32,232 nt of DNA from a bacterium D16-36 (GTDB taxonomy: Bacteria > Bacillota > Clostridia > Lachnospirales > Lachnospiraceae): assembly GCA_003611745.1 (NCBI GenBank), contig RAYF01000014.1, positions 1 through 32,232 on the forward strand, in the 5' to 3' direction. Below, piece after piece: positions 31,838 through 32,232 of this stretch. A program made the translations under genes and the position numbers. The notes under the pieces were generated by a model. It was not told the origin of the DNA, made no database searches, and saw only the letters and a list, made by a program, of their open reading frames with translations. Each line of letters opens with the position of its first letter. The stretch's first letter is position 1.

Positions 31838-32232
31838 AATTTTCAGTATATATTCATTACTGCCCCTATTAATTTGGTTGCATTTACAGACGATGTTTTC
31901 TAAACGATAACTCCCTGTTATCCGTCATTTTTTGTTTGTGCCTGCATCCGGTTATGTTTCTGTTTTTTGCTTCACAGACAAGCAAAACGCCTAAAAAGAA
32001 GTACAGGATATGCCTTGCAACATTTCGCCTTTCCGAGGAACTATCTGCCTTGCGGCTTTGATGCTTGGTTTATGCGCCCTTCCGCAAACTTACACCATGC
32101 GGCGGATTTCATGGCTTTCCACAGAGGCACTCTCGAATCGCCGGTACTTGCAGGACGTATTTTGCCCTGCTAGGTACCGCTGCGTTATGAGAGGTAGCGG
32201 GAGCGTGCCTCCTAGGAAAGCCTGAAACCGCG
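31838..32232. other. Right edge without a convincing gene
   Basis: After the hairpin the sequence is first AT-rich, then abruptly GC-richer from about 32000. A 71-codon frame (32010-32225, plus) exists, but it lacks a good ribosome binding site and any family pattern, and other frames are similarly open. It may be a remnant of a mobile element that continues beyond the window. Confidence 0.4.

Noticed and set aside
32010-32225. A 71-codon frame at the right edge
   Set aside because: No ribosome binding site, unusual composition and competing open frames; not enough for a gene call.
1-32232. CRISPR arrays and tRNA genes
   Set aside because: No regularly spaced repeats and no cloverleaf with a TTCRA-type arm were found on reading both strands.

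Overview
The window looks like a chromosomal segment of a low-to-moderate-GC Gram-positive anaerobe of the Clostridia, most likely Lachnospiraceae. This is inferred from strong GGAGG-type ribosome binding sites, the DUF1385-prmC-prfA neighbourhood next to rpmE and rho, a DUF4364 gene, a tyrosyl T-box, and a tyrosyl-tRNA synthetase of bacterial type. No genus is claimed. No tRNA, rRNA or CRISPR array was seen.

Layout. Positions 1-3950 are an AT-rich accessory flank: a methyltransferase-like gene, a remnant ORF, a Rpn/PD-(D/E)XK nuclease gene with its own promoter and terminator, a small ORF, a tyrosine recombinase, and a 160-bp palindromic element inserted into a terminator repeat. A Myb/SANT-like DNA-binding protein follows (3973-4560, minus). 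A housekeeping block then runs on the minus strand: rho (with an upstream promoter and about 200-nt leader), rpmE, a DUF1385 membrane protein, prmC and prfA. The malic enzyme (plus) has a long structured leader. A DUF4364 gene follows and meets tyrS tail to tail. The tyrS T-box leader is divergent from the next block.

The main feature is a continuous 15.2-kb plus-strand operon (14058-29235, eleven genes) that encodes a variant Pel-type exopolysaccharide machine. It comprises a PelD-like receptor fused to a degenerate SDR domain, a PelE-like protein, a large multi-spanning membrane protein, a DUF2194-like extracellular protein, the PelF glycosyltransferase, the PelG transporter-like protein, DUF2304, a GT4, a GT2, a membrane-anchored DUF4874/DUF4832-like protein and another GT2. 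A convergent galE follows. The PelD C-terminus keeps an RxxD motif five residues before a destroyed GG(D/E)EF, the arrangement of a c-di-GMP-binding but catalytically dead GGDEF. A working model (inference): c-di-GMP bound by PelD activates PelF/PelG; GalE supplies UDP-Gal/UDP-GalNAc; the DUF2194 and DUF4832 proteins modify or cut the polymer outside the cell in place of the usual PelA; the additional GT module decorates the polymer or links it to a carrier.

The right flank (30383-32232) holds a region of inverted repeats, a short VbhA-like antitoxin remnant, a GH25 lysozyme-type gene and 400 bases without a convincing gene. A recurring leader module, consisting of a hairpin with CTGCGC in its loop followed by GTGCAGAAATGRGG and a start codon, precedes the malic enzyme, pelG and the GH25 gene.
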